IMG/VR virus record: IMGVR_UViG_3300012944_000050
Location: 1 to 28,473 of that record
DNA length: 28,473 bases
Strand: one strand, 5' to 3'
DNA from: a virus
Part shown: positions 16,701-25,292 of the stretch, piece after piece
How the letters are laid out: each line of letters begins with the position of its first letter
How positions within the stretch are numbered: position 1 is the first letter of the stretch
The notes under the pieces: model-generated
What the model was told of the DNA's origin: nothing
The model's database searches: none
Seen by the model: only the letters and a program-made list of their open reading frames with translations
Translations under genes and position numbers: made by a program

Positions 16701-19700
16701 CGGAGCAACGCGCGACGCTCAAACCCGATGAGGTATTCAGTGCAGAGGCAGATATCGAAGATGAACGCGCGAATGCCGCCGGGCACGCGCAAACCTTGCG
16801 GGAGCAGATCGCCAAAGTGGCCAACCGCGCCGGTAATATGCTCGGACGCGAGGAAATTCCATCTCTAGATAATCCAGCCGCAGAACTATCGGCCGATGGA
16901 GCGGAGGCGGTTGAGAGGGCCGTATCGCGGCAAACGGATCAGGGTAAAGTCATCAAATGGGGTATCGACGATCTTGCTCAGGACGTTCACGACACGGCGG
17001 TCGAACTTGCCGAGGAAAGCGAGCCGGAGCGTATCGCCGAACTCAAACAGGAGTTGAGATCGAAGATTGAAGCGCTGCACGATGGTGCAAAGAAGGTTCT
17101 GGAAGAGATCGATTCGCGGCTTACCGAAGGCGGCGCAACGTTCGAACAATCCGCCCGCGGCAAGATCAACCTCATCGAAGGCCGCCGTCCCATCATCACC
17201 TTGATGCGGGACGCCAATGCCTCGACTGCCATTCATGAATTCGGCCACGATTTCCTTGAGCAGATGGCCAAGGATGCCCAGCACGAAGCTGCCCCCGATC
17301 AGCTCAAGGCAGACATGGCGACGACCCGCCAATGGCTTGGCGTCAAGGAAGGCGACAAGATCACCACTCGCGCTCACGAGAAATTCGCCCGTGGCTTCGA
17401 GCAATATCTGAGAGAAGGCACGGCGCCGTCGAAGGAACTAGCCTCTGTCTTTGCTAAGTTCAGCGATTGGCTTCTGAAAATCTACCAGACCATCAAAGGG
17501 TTGGGGGCGTATATCAATGAAGACATTACCCATGTCTTCGATCGTATGCTAGCGGCTCAACCTGAGCGCGCGAGAACGGTGATTGTCCCGGAACGGGAAG
17601 CTCCGCAAAGCCTTGGCACGCAGCGGCTGGCGGAGGCCGATACAGTCCCTCCGGAACATGCTGCGGCCACTGCACAAGCTGTTGAACAAGATATCGGTTC
17701 CGTTGCGGCCAAAAATCTGTTACCGGAAGAGCAGAATGCCCTCATCGGATCAGAAAATCGCCCACCATCATCGGCAGATCGCGCACCATCGGCGGAACAT
17801 CCCGAAACTCCAGGTGGAGGCGTTGGACCCGAAGCACCAACCGGAGAAGGCGGTGGCGCTGCGGGAACTCGAATTGCTGTCGAGAGCGGCGGTGAAGCTC
17901 CACCTGAAAGCGTTGGCGCACGAACGGGAAAAGCAGCGCCAGCCGTAGCGAGCGAGCCGCCGGCCACTGCTAACGCCCCATTCACCGGCCCGAAATCTGC
18001 CCTCATCGACAAGGCTGGCAATATCCGGCTCGATAAGCTTCAGACCCCCGATGACGTGACGAAGGTCATTAAGGACGCTGCCGCGGCCAATGACCAATTC
18101 ATGTCCGAGCGCCGCGGCGTCTTATCCGACATTGAGACGCTACAACTTGCCGACGCCATCGGCATGGACCCGGCCTATCTTGAGCGCAAGAAGATCGGGG
18201 AAGCCTTCAGCGTGGAGGAAATCCGCGCCGCCCGGCGCTTGCTCGTCCAATCCGCGACTGCTGTTCGCGATGCGATGATCGCGGCCAAAGACGGCTCGAT
18301 CGAGGCCGTTAAAGCGATGGCCGAAGCAATCTCGACCCATGAGATGATTCAGTCCAAGGTCGCCCAAGCGACCTCAGAGGCGGGACGTTCGCTGCGCGCT
18401 TTCCGGGAAAACATCCCCGGCCAAGAAAACGTCGCTTTGCTTGATTCCTTCTTTAAGGAGAACACCGGCCGTACGCTGTTCCAGCTTCAAGAGATGGCCC
18501 GCCTAGGCTCGAACCTGCGAACTCCGCAGCAGGTCGGCCGCTTTATCGAAGATACCCGATCTGGCAAAATCAAGCAGGCGGTCATCTTCTATTATGTCAA
18601 TGCCTTAATTTCAGGGCCTATTACGCATTTGCGTTATGCGGTTGGTAACGCCTTAACAGCGCTTTGGACGCCGTTGGTCAAGATTCCCGCCGCTGCCGCG
18701 TATGGCCGCACAAGAGAGATGATAGGTTATGAACGCGATGCGGAACGCGTCTACATGGGCGAGGCTGGCGCTCAACTCTACGCATGGGGAAAGGGATCAC
18801 GAGAAGGTTTGCGAGCTGCCCTCGAAGGCTGGCGCACCGGGACCAATCCGCATCTGCCCGGCGAGACTGTGCCCGACATGTTCGGAACGCAACCAGTTAT
18901 GCCGCCGATTCCCGGGAAAGCCGGCTATATCCTCGGTCTTCCTGGTAAAAGCGTCGGCGCGATTCATGGCTTCTTTTCCGCCCTGCGCTACGAACAGGAA
19001 ATCCACGGCATGGCCTATCGAGAGGCGATGAAGGAAGGATTGAGCGGCGACGCCTTCACCAACCGTGTGACCGAGGCCTCTGACCGTCCGACACAAAACA
19101 TGATGGAGAAAGCCTCAACCCAGGCCCGTAAAGACCTCTACATGGCCCCAACGGATTACAACAGCATTGAAGGTGACCTCAGCCGCTTCAGTAATCGCAA
19201 CGTCGCAACTAAAATCCTCCTTCCGTTCGTCAAGATTGGAACGCAGATCGTCCGAACCGGCATCATCGAAAGCACACCGCTTGGATTATTCGAGAAAAAG
19301 GTAAAAGCAAATCTGAGGGGAGAGAACGGCAATGCCGCCCGCGAAATGCAGGCCGGCCAGATCATTGCCGGAACAGCTCTGATGGGCGTTATGTCCGGAA
19401 TGGTGCTGGATGGCATGGCCACCGGCGATGGTCCCAGCAACCCGGAAAAGCGAGCTGTGTGGCTTCTCAATCATCACCCGAACAGCATCCAGATCGGTAA
19501 CGTTTCGCTGAATTACGCCCGCCTCGGGGCGCTTGGCATCCTCATGAGAACCGCCGCCAATATGACGGAAACCGCGCGCGGATGGGGCGATGAGCAAGCC
19601 CATGTGATCGTTATGGATTTTATGTATGGCGTGGAACGTGCCATCCTTGAAGAAAGCTTTCTGACGGGAGTCAAGGATTTCATCGATGCCATCTATCATT

Positions 19701-20281
19701 CTGATGAATATGGCGCGCGCTATCTGTCCCAGATGGTCACAAATTGGGTTCCTTTTTCTGTCGGACTCGGACAAGTAGCAAAGCTATCTTGGATTGATCC
19801 ATATCGACGCGATGTCCACGGCAGCAATTTCCTCGATTCAATGTGGAAGGAAGTCGAAGCCAAGGTTCCGTGGATGTCTGAAAGTCTTATGTCGCAGCGC
19901 GACATGTTCGGAGAGCCGATTCCGCAGCGCGGGCCAGTGCAGAACTACGAGAACGATCCTGTCGTAAAGGCGATGAATGAACTCCACATGGGTGTCGGGC
20001 GTCTACCGCGCAAAGTCGTCGGTATCGAGCTGACAGATCAGCAATACGATGAATATGCACAGGTCGCGGGCAGGTATGCCAAATGGCAGCTTAACGCCTT
20101 TGTAAACTCACCGGCCTTCAACGCACAACCCCCCGGTATGCGCGTCGAGCGGATGCACAAGATCATCGCTGACGCCCGCCAAATGGCTGCTTCCATGCTC
20201 AAGGCCCAGAATTGGGACACGATTGTCAGACCCGCGATGGAAGCAAAGACGATAAAGCGATTTGGCGAGCCCGCGCATTAG
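13784..20281 (+). CDS. giant internal virion/polyvalent protein (gp16 position)
   Basis: A 2165-residue product in the gp16 position. The N-terminus has a tandem LPTAEEAFG repeat (residues 5-13, 17-25). Residues about 438-520 look like an ADP-ribosyltransferase-type domain (MVRMYHGGEPES, PLWFSSNRKYAENW, VWYVDIP, LPTEIA). Residues about 545-660 hold a second conserved region (PVNIDHRVPAEM ... LYTDPYPHKEAEFLKREAE), then a Pro/Ala linker. Residues about 1125-1265 contain a zinc metallopeptidase motif H1151-E-F-G-H1155 with ARGFEQYLREGTAPS, as in phage polyvalent proteins. At about 1600, YYVNALISGPITHLRYAVGN matches the LPD38-like C-terminal region; a hydrophobic segment follows at about 1855-1880. 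Expected role: ejected with DNA and acting in the host. No transglycosylase motif was seen. Confidence 0.75.
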   Translation: MPDELPTAEEAFGPRPLPTAEEAFGSRQDDAVRRQRQINTGSNVASPIQDFLFSNDGPVGTVWHSAGRVLDAFGHGANDVGPATPTSKEEEANLKKWVGFDDWSERSKSIARAANIALLRPAAYYWTLGAHAMSGALAGSQAAVAQLGQELPDIQAKEHPGRIGFGGTYGLGSTKQLFGEVAAVPEAFPTFEFRGGIPSAAIAELQRARELGVIGPGGEAAWKGVAPLAEEGAKPTGVEPPTAAAPAETVAVPPGPTAEVPGISREPAAQGAQMPPPGPTDIHAVARQIDPDTFKEYDALTQRRDTFRRWIDELQEGRDERVAAEAPHAEEIADLRRRIADPDTTNRLRKKYEARLPPLLEENQAYIAEHTAAQSADMGKIRQRLQETDYAMRDLAPKVSAAYRGAQERFPELAPQEAARASEAAPQAAAEPPVAPGMVRMYHGGEPESFDHPLWFSSNRKYAENWRDGNSVWYVDIPEDHPLIKPEYPEQSVKHGFTFNRELPTEIASQRKLLKSGATAAAAPENVNRANTVPYVAGASNTPSGLPVNIDHRVPAEMIVKGKTFAPDKYLTIHELDEHQRMMRGESYETAHREALNAEQRAVEADGIDWNGYQDQMHVLAERIEKEPHDNPPPNLYTDPYPHKEAEFLKREAEHAKPTAPVAPTETEAPPVAAPAGEPRPPVEAPERAVAPGEPQPAPAPTSARTIEQQRVFIREDVARQLMRAGRPKEEAEAAGALIAARYETRAALFKGARGTAEDLYREEGAEILGQGMRSKQGPLPPRIKTPRKVNEEKLSLLQFLAHRGGLKETADLRATLDKEDFVPGFGRLFREGGMTEDRAREAASEAGYLAENVERTGKQATIKELHEAIADEARGRKRYRQGYEPKPEELDEAEQEYLRESHERELTQAQPAKGLAPQAVERAWNDPKVLSATMRRMKFGSAAEDIGQVINDLSESVGTIRGHEADIAAITPEQRATLKPDEVFSAEADIEDERANAAGHAQTLREQIAKVANRAGNMLGREEIPSLDNPAAELSADGAEAVERAVSRQTDQGKVIKWGIDDLAQDVHDTAVELAEESEPERIAELKQELRSKIEALHDGAKKVLEEIDSRLTEGGATFEQSARGKINLIEGRRPIITLMRDANASTAIHEFGHDFLEQMAKDAQHEAAPDQLKADMATTRQWLGVKEGDKITTRAHEKFARGFEQYLREGTAPSKELASVFAKFSDWLLKIYQTIKGLGAYINEDITHVFDRMLAAQPERARTVIVPEREAPQSLGTQRLAEADTVPPEHAAATAQAVEQDIGSVAAKNLLPEEQNALIGSENRPPSSADRAPSAEHPETPGGGVGPEAPTGEGGGAAGTRIAVESGGEAPPESVGARTGKAAPAVASEPPATANAPFTGPKSALIDKAGNIRLDKLQTPDDVTKVIKDAAAANDQFMSERRGVLSDIETLQLADAIGMDPAYLERKKIGEAFSVEEIRAARRLLVQSATAVRDAMIAAKDGSIEAVKAMAEAISTHEMIQSKVAQATSEAGRSLRAFRENIPGQENVALLDSFFKENTGRTLFQLQEMARLGSNLRTPQQVGRFIEDTRSGKIKQAVIFYYVNALISGPITHLRYAVGNALTALWTPLVKIPAAAAYGRTREMIGYERDAERVYMGEAGAQLYAWGKGSREGLRAALEGWRTGTNPHLPGETVPDMFGTQPVMPPIPGKAGYILGLPGKSVGAIHGFFSALRYEQEIHGMAYREAMKEGLSGDAFTNRVTEASDRPTQNMMEKASTQARKDLYMAPTDYNSIEGDLSRFSNRNVATKILLPFVKIGTQIVRTGIIESTPLGLFEKKVKANLRGENGNAAREMQAGQIIAGTALMGVMSGMVLDGMATGDGPSNPEKRAVWLLNHHPNSIQIGNVSLNYARLGALGILMRTAANMTETARGWGDEQAHVIVMDFMYGVERAILEESFLTGVKDFIDAIYHSDEYGARYLSQMVTNWVPFSVGLGQVAKLSWIDPYRRDVHGSNFLDSMWKEVEAKVPWMSESLMSQRDMFGEPIPQRGPVQNYENDPVVKAMNELHMGVGRLPRKVVGIELTDQQYDEYAQVAGRYAKWQLNAFVNSPAFNAQPPGMRVERMHKIIADARQMAASMLKAQNWDTIVRPAMEAKTIKRFGEPAH
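13796..13858 (+). repeat. tandem LPTAEEAFG repeat at the N-terminus of the giant protein
   Basis: Two in-frame copies of LPTAEEAFG at residues 5-13 and 17-25, separated by three residues. The DNA copies differ at several third-codon positions, so the repeat has been kept at protein level. It could be a short docking or packaging peptide; that is inference. Confidence 0.6.
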
Positions 20282-20626
20282 TCATTCGCAAGTTGACCAC
20301 TGCTCATTGCGAGGTTTTTCAAGATTCTTGAGCATGCATAGGGCCTGATCAGCTGTAATTCTGCGATCAATAATTACCGGCTCTCTGGGCTGAAGATGAA
20401 GTTGTTCCTTCCGCATTTCTTGTATCTCCCGTTGCATCTGTTGTCGCTGTTCCTCCAACTGACGCTTCATTTCAAGCATCTGACGCCAATGCTCTAGTTC
20501 TTGACGACTTTGTTCCCGCCTAAGCGAATCGCAAACAGTCCCAAAACTGCAATCTTGCGCGCTGGCCATCGATGCCCGCGCAATGGCCCCCAGCACTACG
20601 CACGTCAGTAGCAGAATAGCTCTCAT
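20282..20626 (-). CDS. secreted coiled-coil protein, minus-strand insert in the virion cluster
   Basis: A 114-residue product read on the minus strand from ATG 20626, chosen because AGGGAGGT (20631-20638) sits 4 bases upstream and the first 24 residues are a clean signal peptide (MRAILLLTCVVLGAIA ... SAQ). Longer versions starting up to 21046 would run antisense into the tailspike gene. After cleavage comes DCSFGTVCDSL, then a long Glu/Arg/Gln coiled coil (residues about 35-80), then PREPVIIDRR and a C-terminal region with two cysteines. There is no lipobox, so it should be periplasmic. Its stop directly abuts the giant gene's stop, and its start diverges from the tailspike start 24 bases away. 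Family unknown; a moron or spanin-like part is possible. Confidence 0.65.
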   Translation of the reverse strand: MRAILLLTCVVLGAIARASMASAQDCSFGTVCDSLRREQSRQELEHWRQMLEMKRQLEEQRQQMQREIQEMRKEQLHLQPREPVIIDRRITADQALCMLKNLEKPRNEQWSTCE

Positions 20627-20630
20627 CTCA

Positions 20631-20638
20631 ACCTCCCT
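20631..20638 (-). promoter_or_regulatory. strong ribosome-binding site of the minus-strand secreted protein
   Basis: Read on the minus strand, AGGGAGGT is followed by TGAG and then ATG. It fixes the start at 20626 and is one of the strongest Shine-Dalgarno matches in the window, arguing that this oppositely oriented gene is real. Confidence 0.7.
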
Positions 20639-20650
20639 GGAATTCTTCTC

Positions 20651-22792
20651 ATGACCGTCAACACGGCCAGCAATAAAACCATCGTCTCCGGCAACGGAGC
20701 ACAGACCGTCTTCACCTTCGGCTTCATCGGAGTCGCGGCACAATATATTACCGTCATCTTCACGGACGCAAGCGGCAACCAGACTACGCTTAGCCAAGGC
20801 TCCGGAGCGACGCAATACCAGATCAATCTCAATGCGCCTGTACAAGGCGCCATCTGGGGCGTCGGCGGGACCGTCACCTACAACCCAAGCGGCACCCCGA
20901 TCGCCCTTGGAACCACGCTTACGATCTTCCGTACGCTGCCGCTCACGCAGGCAATCAGCCTGCAAAATCAGCTTTCCACTCAAACACTCGGAGCTGGCAC
21001 AGAAACAGCGATCGATGAATCCGTAATGGAGATTCAGCAGGTCCAAGAGGCGCAGAACCGCGTCCTGTCAGCTCCGATTGTCGATCCGTCTACCATCAAC
21101 TTGACGCTTCCGCCCGCGGCCCAGCGCGCCAATACGGGACTTGCTTTCGACGGCTCGGGCAACGTCATTGCGGGAACGACTCCCGCAACCGGGCTCATAT
21201 CGAGCGCGATGCAGCCGGTCGTGGATGCATCGACAATCGCCGTAGCGCGCTCGCTTCTCGGTCTCGGCAGCGATTATGTCAATGTGACGGCCTTCGGTGC
21301 GGTTGCCGATGGCGTGACCGACAATACCGTGGCGATCACGGCCGCGATGACATCTGCCGCAAGCACAGGACGGGGAATCTATTTTCCGGCCGGAATATAC
21401 GCGACGGATGTGCTGACCATACCCGCCGCATTGTCGCGGTTCTTCGGAGAATCGCGCGGCGCGGTATTGAAATTTACCCGCCGCGCCTACGGCGGCGGCA
21501 GCGCATTGATATCGATCACCAATAATACGGCGAATCTTCAGATCGATACGCTTGGATTCGATGTCAACAACGTCTTGTTCAACAATACTTTGACGATTGT
21601 TTCTTCCGGTTCCAATAATCTGACCATCGCAAATCTTCTAATGACTGGAGAAGCCGAGATCGCGATTCGCGTTTCGTTTGCCACCAACGTGATCGTTCGC
21701 GATGTGACATGCGTCGGCACTAATGATGGTTTTAATGTCTGCATCCAAGGTGATGATACCGGCGGAAATCTCAGCAGAATGCATGTTGAGGATTGCGACT
21801 TTACGGGTGTCCACACATACGGCTGCGAGCTTATCAACGGCGATGGATTGATGATCAATAATTGCCGTTCCAAGGGAAACACTGGAGCTGGCTTTGCCTT
21901 CGGCCTCTCAGGCGCGACCTATTCGGAAATCTCCGGCTGCTATTCGCTCGATTCTTCGCATGAGGCATTCCAGCTTACCGACTGCTCTTATTCTTCGATC
22001 ATCGGCAATCATGGCGCCTGGGTAACTCTCGGAACAGACTTCGGCATATCCATCAACGGGACGGCAATTACCGCGACCTTCAACAAGATCGTCGGCAACA
22101 CGCTCATCAACTCATACTCGTCCGGCATTGCTCTGGCCGACTGGTCTCAAGGCACTATCGTTGCCGACAATGTGTTACGCAATTGCGCTGTCCGTGCAAC
22201 AACGGCCGCCATTCCCAATGTTGCTGATATGATTTGCTACACAGTCACGGCGGGCGCGCAAAACCACAATAATACGTTCACAAATAATACCGCGATCAGC
22301 GAAGGCGGAACGACGACATATGGCTTCCTTGAGAACAATGGCGGCGGCGGTGGTTCCGTTGTCGACAATAATTTTTGTAAAGACAATCTAATTTCTGGAA
22401 TAACCACGCAATTCCTGCTTTCCGGGGCGAATTCCAAATTTTATGACCTCAATTTTCAGACTTACGTGCCGGTGGTTACCTCCGGCAGCGGTACGATCAC
22501 GTCGTACACGATCAACGTGGCCGCCTATCTCTTGCGAGGCAAGGCGATTGAACTTCAGCTTGACATCACGATCACGGACCATGGCACGGGAGGCGGCGCG
22601 CTCATTGTGACGCTTCCGATCGCTGCTGCCACCAACGGCGGGGCGCTTTCCGGTCGCGACATAGTCAACTCCGGCAAAGGAGTGGACGGTGCCTGTAGCG
22701 GCAGCACTGTGCAGCTTTTTCTCTCCGATGTGGCATCGCCGGTCACTGATACTACCCGCGTCGTTGTTTCTGGCGTCTACCGAACGAACTGA
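20651..22792 (+). CDS. tailspike with T7-type attachment region and pectate-lyase-like beta helix
   Basis: A 713-residue product. Residues 1-150 resemble the N-terminal virion-attachment region of T7-type tail fibres (IVSGNGAQTVFTFGFIGV; TLTIFRTLPLTQ), ending in a helix (ESVMEIQQVQEAQNRVL). Residues about 210-600 form a right-handed beta helix of the pectate-lyase type, starting VNVTAFGAVADGVTDNTVAI and GIYFPAGIY, with Asn-rich coils (SIIGNHGAW, KIVGNTLIN). Residues about 598-713 look like a terminal beta sandwich (YVPVVTSGSG; IELQLDITITDHGTGGG). It probably binds and may cleave host surface polysaccharide; no catalytic residues could be assigned. No signal peptide. The ribosome site before ATG 20651 is weak. 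Confidence 0.8.
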   Translation: MTVNTASNKTIVSGNGAQTVFTFGFIGVAAQYITVIFTDASGNQTTLSQGSGATQYQINLNAPVQGAIWGVGGTVTYNPSGTPIALGTTLTIFRTLPLTQAISLQNQLSTQTLGAGTETAIDESVMEIQQVQEAQNRVLSAPIVDPSTINLTLPPAAQRANTGLAFDGSGNVIAGTTPATGLISSAMQPVVDASTIAVARSLLGLGSDYVNVTAFGAVADGVTDNTVAITAAMTSAASTGRGIYFPAGIYATDVLTIPAALSRFFGESRGAVLKFTRRAYGGGSALISITNNTANLQIDTLGFDVNNVLFNNTLTIVSSGSNNLTIANLLMTGEAEIAIRVSFATNVIVRDVTCVGTNDGFNVCIQGDDTGGNLSRMHVEDCDFTGVHTYGCELINGDGLMINNCRSKGNTGAGFAFGLSGATYSEISGCYSLDSSHEAFQLTDCSYSSIIGNHGAWVTLGTDFGISINGTAITATFNKIVGNTLINSYSSGIALADWSQGTIVADNVLRNCAVRATTAAIPNVADMICYTVTAGAQNHNNTFTNNTAISEGGTTTYGFLENNGGGGGSVVDNNFCKDNLISGITTQFLLSGANSKFYDLNFQTYVPVVTSGSGTITSYTINVAAYLLRGKAIELQLDITITDHGTGGGALIVTLPIAAATNGGALSGRDIVNSGKGVDGACSGSTVQLFLSDVASPVTDTTRVVVSGVYRTN

Positions 22793-22807
22793 TAGGGATA
22801 TAGACTG

Positions 22808-23152
22808 ATGGTCGCCTTCAACGCTCCATTGCCGGTTGCACAGCTCCGCCTTGATGTTCCGATCACGTCGCCGGTCGGTTCTCTCGTTCTTGTCGGCAAC
22901 TCCGGCCAGACGACTGCCATCGGTCCGAATCAGAATCGCCGCGGCATCATTTTCATAAATCCGGGCACGATCAGGATCACCCTTGTGCCGGCAAATCAGA
23001 CGGCCGTCGCCGGTCAGGGCGTTATCGTTCTGCCCAATGCCCAGGTGGCGTTTTACAACAATCCCGATTCAAATGTTCAATTCAATTGCGGCTGGAATGC
23101 CATTGCCGATACCGGCAGCAATAATCCATTGCAAATCCTGGAGCTGGTCTGA
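22808..23152 (+). CDS. small beta-structured tail-associated protein
   Basis: A 114-residue product with AGGGA (22794-22798) nine bases before ATG 22808. The sequence is almost all predicted beta: LRLDVPITSPVGSLVLVGN, then QNRRGIIFINPGTIRITLVP, then NAQVAFYNNPDSNVQFNCGW, ending LQILELV. The 'NRRGIIFxNPG ... VPANQ' pattern occurs in small proteins encoded beside tail fibres of alphaproteobacterial phages as I recall; function is not known. It starts 15 bases after the tailspike stop and overlaps the next gene by TGATG, so the three are probably co-translated. A spike cap, fibre adaptor or receptor-binding accessory are possible roles. Confidence 0.65.
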   Translation: MVAFNAPLPVAQLRLDVPITSPVGSLVLVGNSGQTTAIGPNQNRRGIIFINPGTIRITLVPANQTAVAGQGVIVLPNAQVAFYNNPDSNVQFNCGWNAIADTGSNNPLQILELV

Positions 23153-25272
23153 TGCGCGGATCGCTTGCGATATTCCTCTTGCTCATCGGGCTGGCATCAC
23201 CAGCATATGCGCAAGGCTGCGGCGATCAGAATCCGAACTGCATCGTTCCGACGAGATCAAGCGGCGATAGTAGCAACGCTGCCGCTTCCACAACTTTCGT
23301 TGGGACAGCAATCGGTCAGGCGGTCCCGCCAAATCCGATACAGAATCCGCCGTGGACAACGCCACCGAATACGCTGTCCGGAAATTTCGGCGTTCCGACC
23401 ATGTCGGGTAATCCGACATGGTCGGGCACAGGCCATATCTCGGGAACGACGCTCACGGTCGATTCGACCATAAGCGGCTCGTTGACGGCCGGCATGACGC
23501 TGGTCGGTAACAAACTCCTGCCTGGTACGGTGCTGGTATCTGGCGGCCCGATCAATTGGACGATCACTCCGTCTTACGGGTCTATCACGACTGAAGCGAT
23601 GACCGCGGAGGGCGTCTATAGCTGCGCCGGAGCCTCCTGCGTCAGTGGCGTCACCAACAATAAATTCGTGACCGGCGCCGGCGTAGCGCGCTCGATCGGC
23701 ACGCTTTCGCAGGCTCCTGACGGGCAGAGCATTCCGGGTGGTCTCAACAGCGGCGACATTCCATGCTGCATGATTGTTCCATCGTTCCTCATGGTCGCGG
23801 CCGATACGTCGGGAGGCGGCTTGCCGAATTATGGGCTGCTCAATCTCGCCAATGGGCAGAATGCAAAAACCACGTTTCTGGTCAGCCAAAACGGCTCTGG
23901 CGCATTCAGCATCGGCTACAATGCTGATGCATTCATAGGTAACAATGGTGTTTTTCCGCATTACGGCATTCTACTTCAGCGTGATCAGGAATTACCGACG
24001 CAGTTCCAATCCAGCGTCGGAGGGGCTTTCACTGCGATAGCCGCATATGGCCGCTGTACGTCGAATGGCACAATCCCAGCTAATAACTCGACGCTCAACG
24101 TCGGCGGCACGACCGTCACCTTCGTGACCGGGGCGCCTGGCGCCAACCAAGTACAGATCGGCGCGAACATGCGCGTCACGCTGGCGAATCTGTGGACGTT
24201 CCTTAACGCATCCGCCGATGTCAATATCAGTAAGGCGGCCTGGATTAACGACGGCGAGATGACGTTTACTGGTAGCTCTAAGCTGATTGGTAGCGTTGCC
24301 AACAGCTATGTTCTCTCGACTGCCGGCGGTTCTAATTTCACCTGTCCGGGAACGTTTGCCGGCGGCGGTGGCAATGGGCTCAACGTCACCGGCAATACGA
24401 CTTTTTCCCAGAATACCGATCTCAGCACGACGCAGGTCAACTTTGCCAACGGCGTTCCAGTGAATTTTGGCACGAGTGGATTTGCGTCGACCGGGTCGGG
24501 TGCAACGGCTGGATTCACTAACACCGGCACCTTCACTTCAATTGGTAGCGGTATTATCACCAGCGGAAGCGGCTCCGGCTTCGTAGGGAATCGACGGGAC
24601 AATAACAATGCGGCCTTCGATCTCTTTAGCGCGTCCGGAGAAGTTGGTCTTTTTCATACAGGCTTTGGCGCTAACGCTTGGACGGTCAATGCCGCGGGGA
24701 CCAACACAGCTTTTGCCGGTACGATTACATCTGGCATCAACAGCGGAACTGGCGGATCACTGACGCTTAACGGTGCGACGAGTGGAAGCGGTGTGCTTTC
24801 AGCGCTAGCCACCGGCGGTACTGTTCAGGTCAGCAGCGGACAATCATCGGCAGCGCTGCCTCTTTATGCAGCCGACACGGCATCAGGAAGTTCCGTTACG
24901 GTAGGCATACAAAATCTTGCCAGCGCCACGTCTACAAGTGCCCGATTCCAACTCCTCACTGGTCTTGCCAATACGAGTACTTTTTTCGCAGTTAACCAAA
25001 CCGGCGCATCGGCAGCTCAGGCGAGCATATTGTGGTCTTCTGCGGTAACCGGAGGTCTTCTGTTCTCTAACAACGGAACGCCTGTCGGAGTTGTTAGCAA
25101 TGGCTGGCAGATCGGTGCTCCGACTGGAGGCGACAAAGGTTCCGGCACAATCAATATCCAAGGCACCATCTGGACGAATGGAACGCAGGGGCTTGCCAGT
25201 AAATCTTGCGTGACTGCGGCCGCAACTATTACGATAACGAACGGTCTGATCACGGCAACGTCAGGATGTTGA
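23152..25272 (+). CDS. tail fibre-like protein with N-terminal signal peptide
   Basis: A 706-residue product. Residues 1-20 form a classic Sec signal (MRGSLAIFLLLIGLASPAYA), followed at once by QGCGDQNPNCIVPT, a cysteine pair that could form a disulphide. Residues about 94-153 contain the small module shared with the beta-helix protein encoded at 3434-6181 (HISGTTLTV ... WTITPSYGS ... EAMTA). Residues about 300-370 (GTTVTFVTGAPGANQVQIG) resemble another module common in phage fibres. The rest is Gly/Ser/Thr/Asn-rich repeated beta strands up to residue 706. There is no clear chaperone or triple-helix tail domain. A fibre or host-surface protein is likely. The start overlaps the preceding stop. 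Confidence 0.7.
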   Translation: MRGSLAIFLLLIGLASPAYAQGCGDQNPNCIVPTRSSGDSSNAAASTTFVGTAIGQAVPPNPIQNPPWTTPPNTLSGNFGVPTMSGNPTWSGTGHISGTTLTVDSTISGSLTAGMTLVGNKLLPGTVLVSGGPINWTITPSYGSITTEAMTAEGVYSCAGASCVSGVTNNKFVTGAGVARSIGTLSQAPDGQSIPGGLNSGDIPCCMIVPSFLMVAADTSGGGLPNYGLLNLANGQNAKTTFLVSQNGSGAFSIGYNADAFIGNNGVFPHYGILLQRDQELPTQFQSSVGGAFTAIAAYGRCTSNGTIPANNSTLNVGGTTVTFVTGAPGANQVQIGANMRVTLANLWTFLNASADVNISKAAWINDGEMTFTGSSKLIGSVANSYVLSTAGGSNFTCPGTFAGGGGNGLNVTGNTTFSQNTDLSTTQVNFANGVPVNFGTSGFASTGSGATAGFTNTGTFTSIGSGIITSGSGSGFVGNRRDNNNAAFDLFSASGEVGLFHTGFGANAWTVNAAGTNTAFAGTITSGINSGTGGSLTLNGATSGSGVLSALATGGTVQVSSGQSSAALPLYAADTASGSSVTVGIQNLASATSTSARFQLLTGLANTSTFFAVNQTGASAAQASILWSSAVTGGLLFSNNGTPVGVVSNGWQIGAPTGGDKGSGTINIQGTIWTNGTQGLASKSCVTAAATITITNGLITATSGC
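23395..23425. repeat. 13-bp perfect inverted repeat (hairpin) inside the fibre gene
   Basis: CCGACCATGTCGG (23395-23407) is the exact reverse complement of CCGACATGGTCGG (23413-23425), with a 5-base loop GTAAT. Each arm is itself a smaller dyad, CCGAC-N3-GTCGG. The segment lies 240 bases into the fibre reading frame and encodes a local repeat (PTMSG, then PTWSG). It could form a strong RNA hairpin or a double operator-like site. Confidence 0.7.
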
Positions 25273-25292
25273 TAAAGGAGTGGAAACTACAC

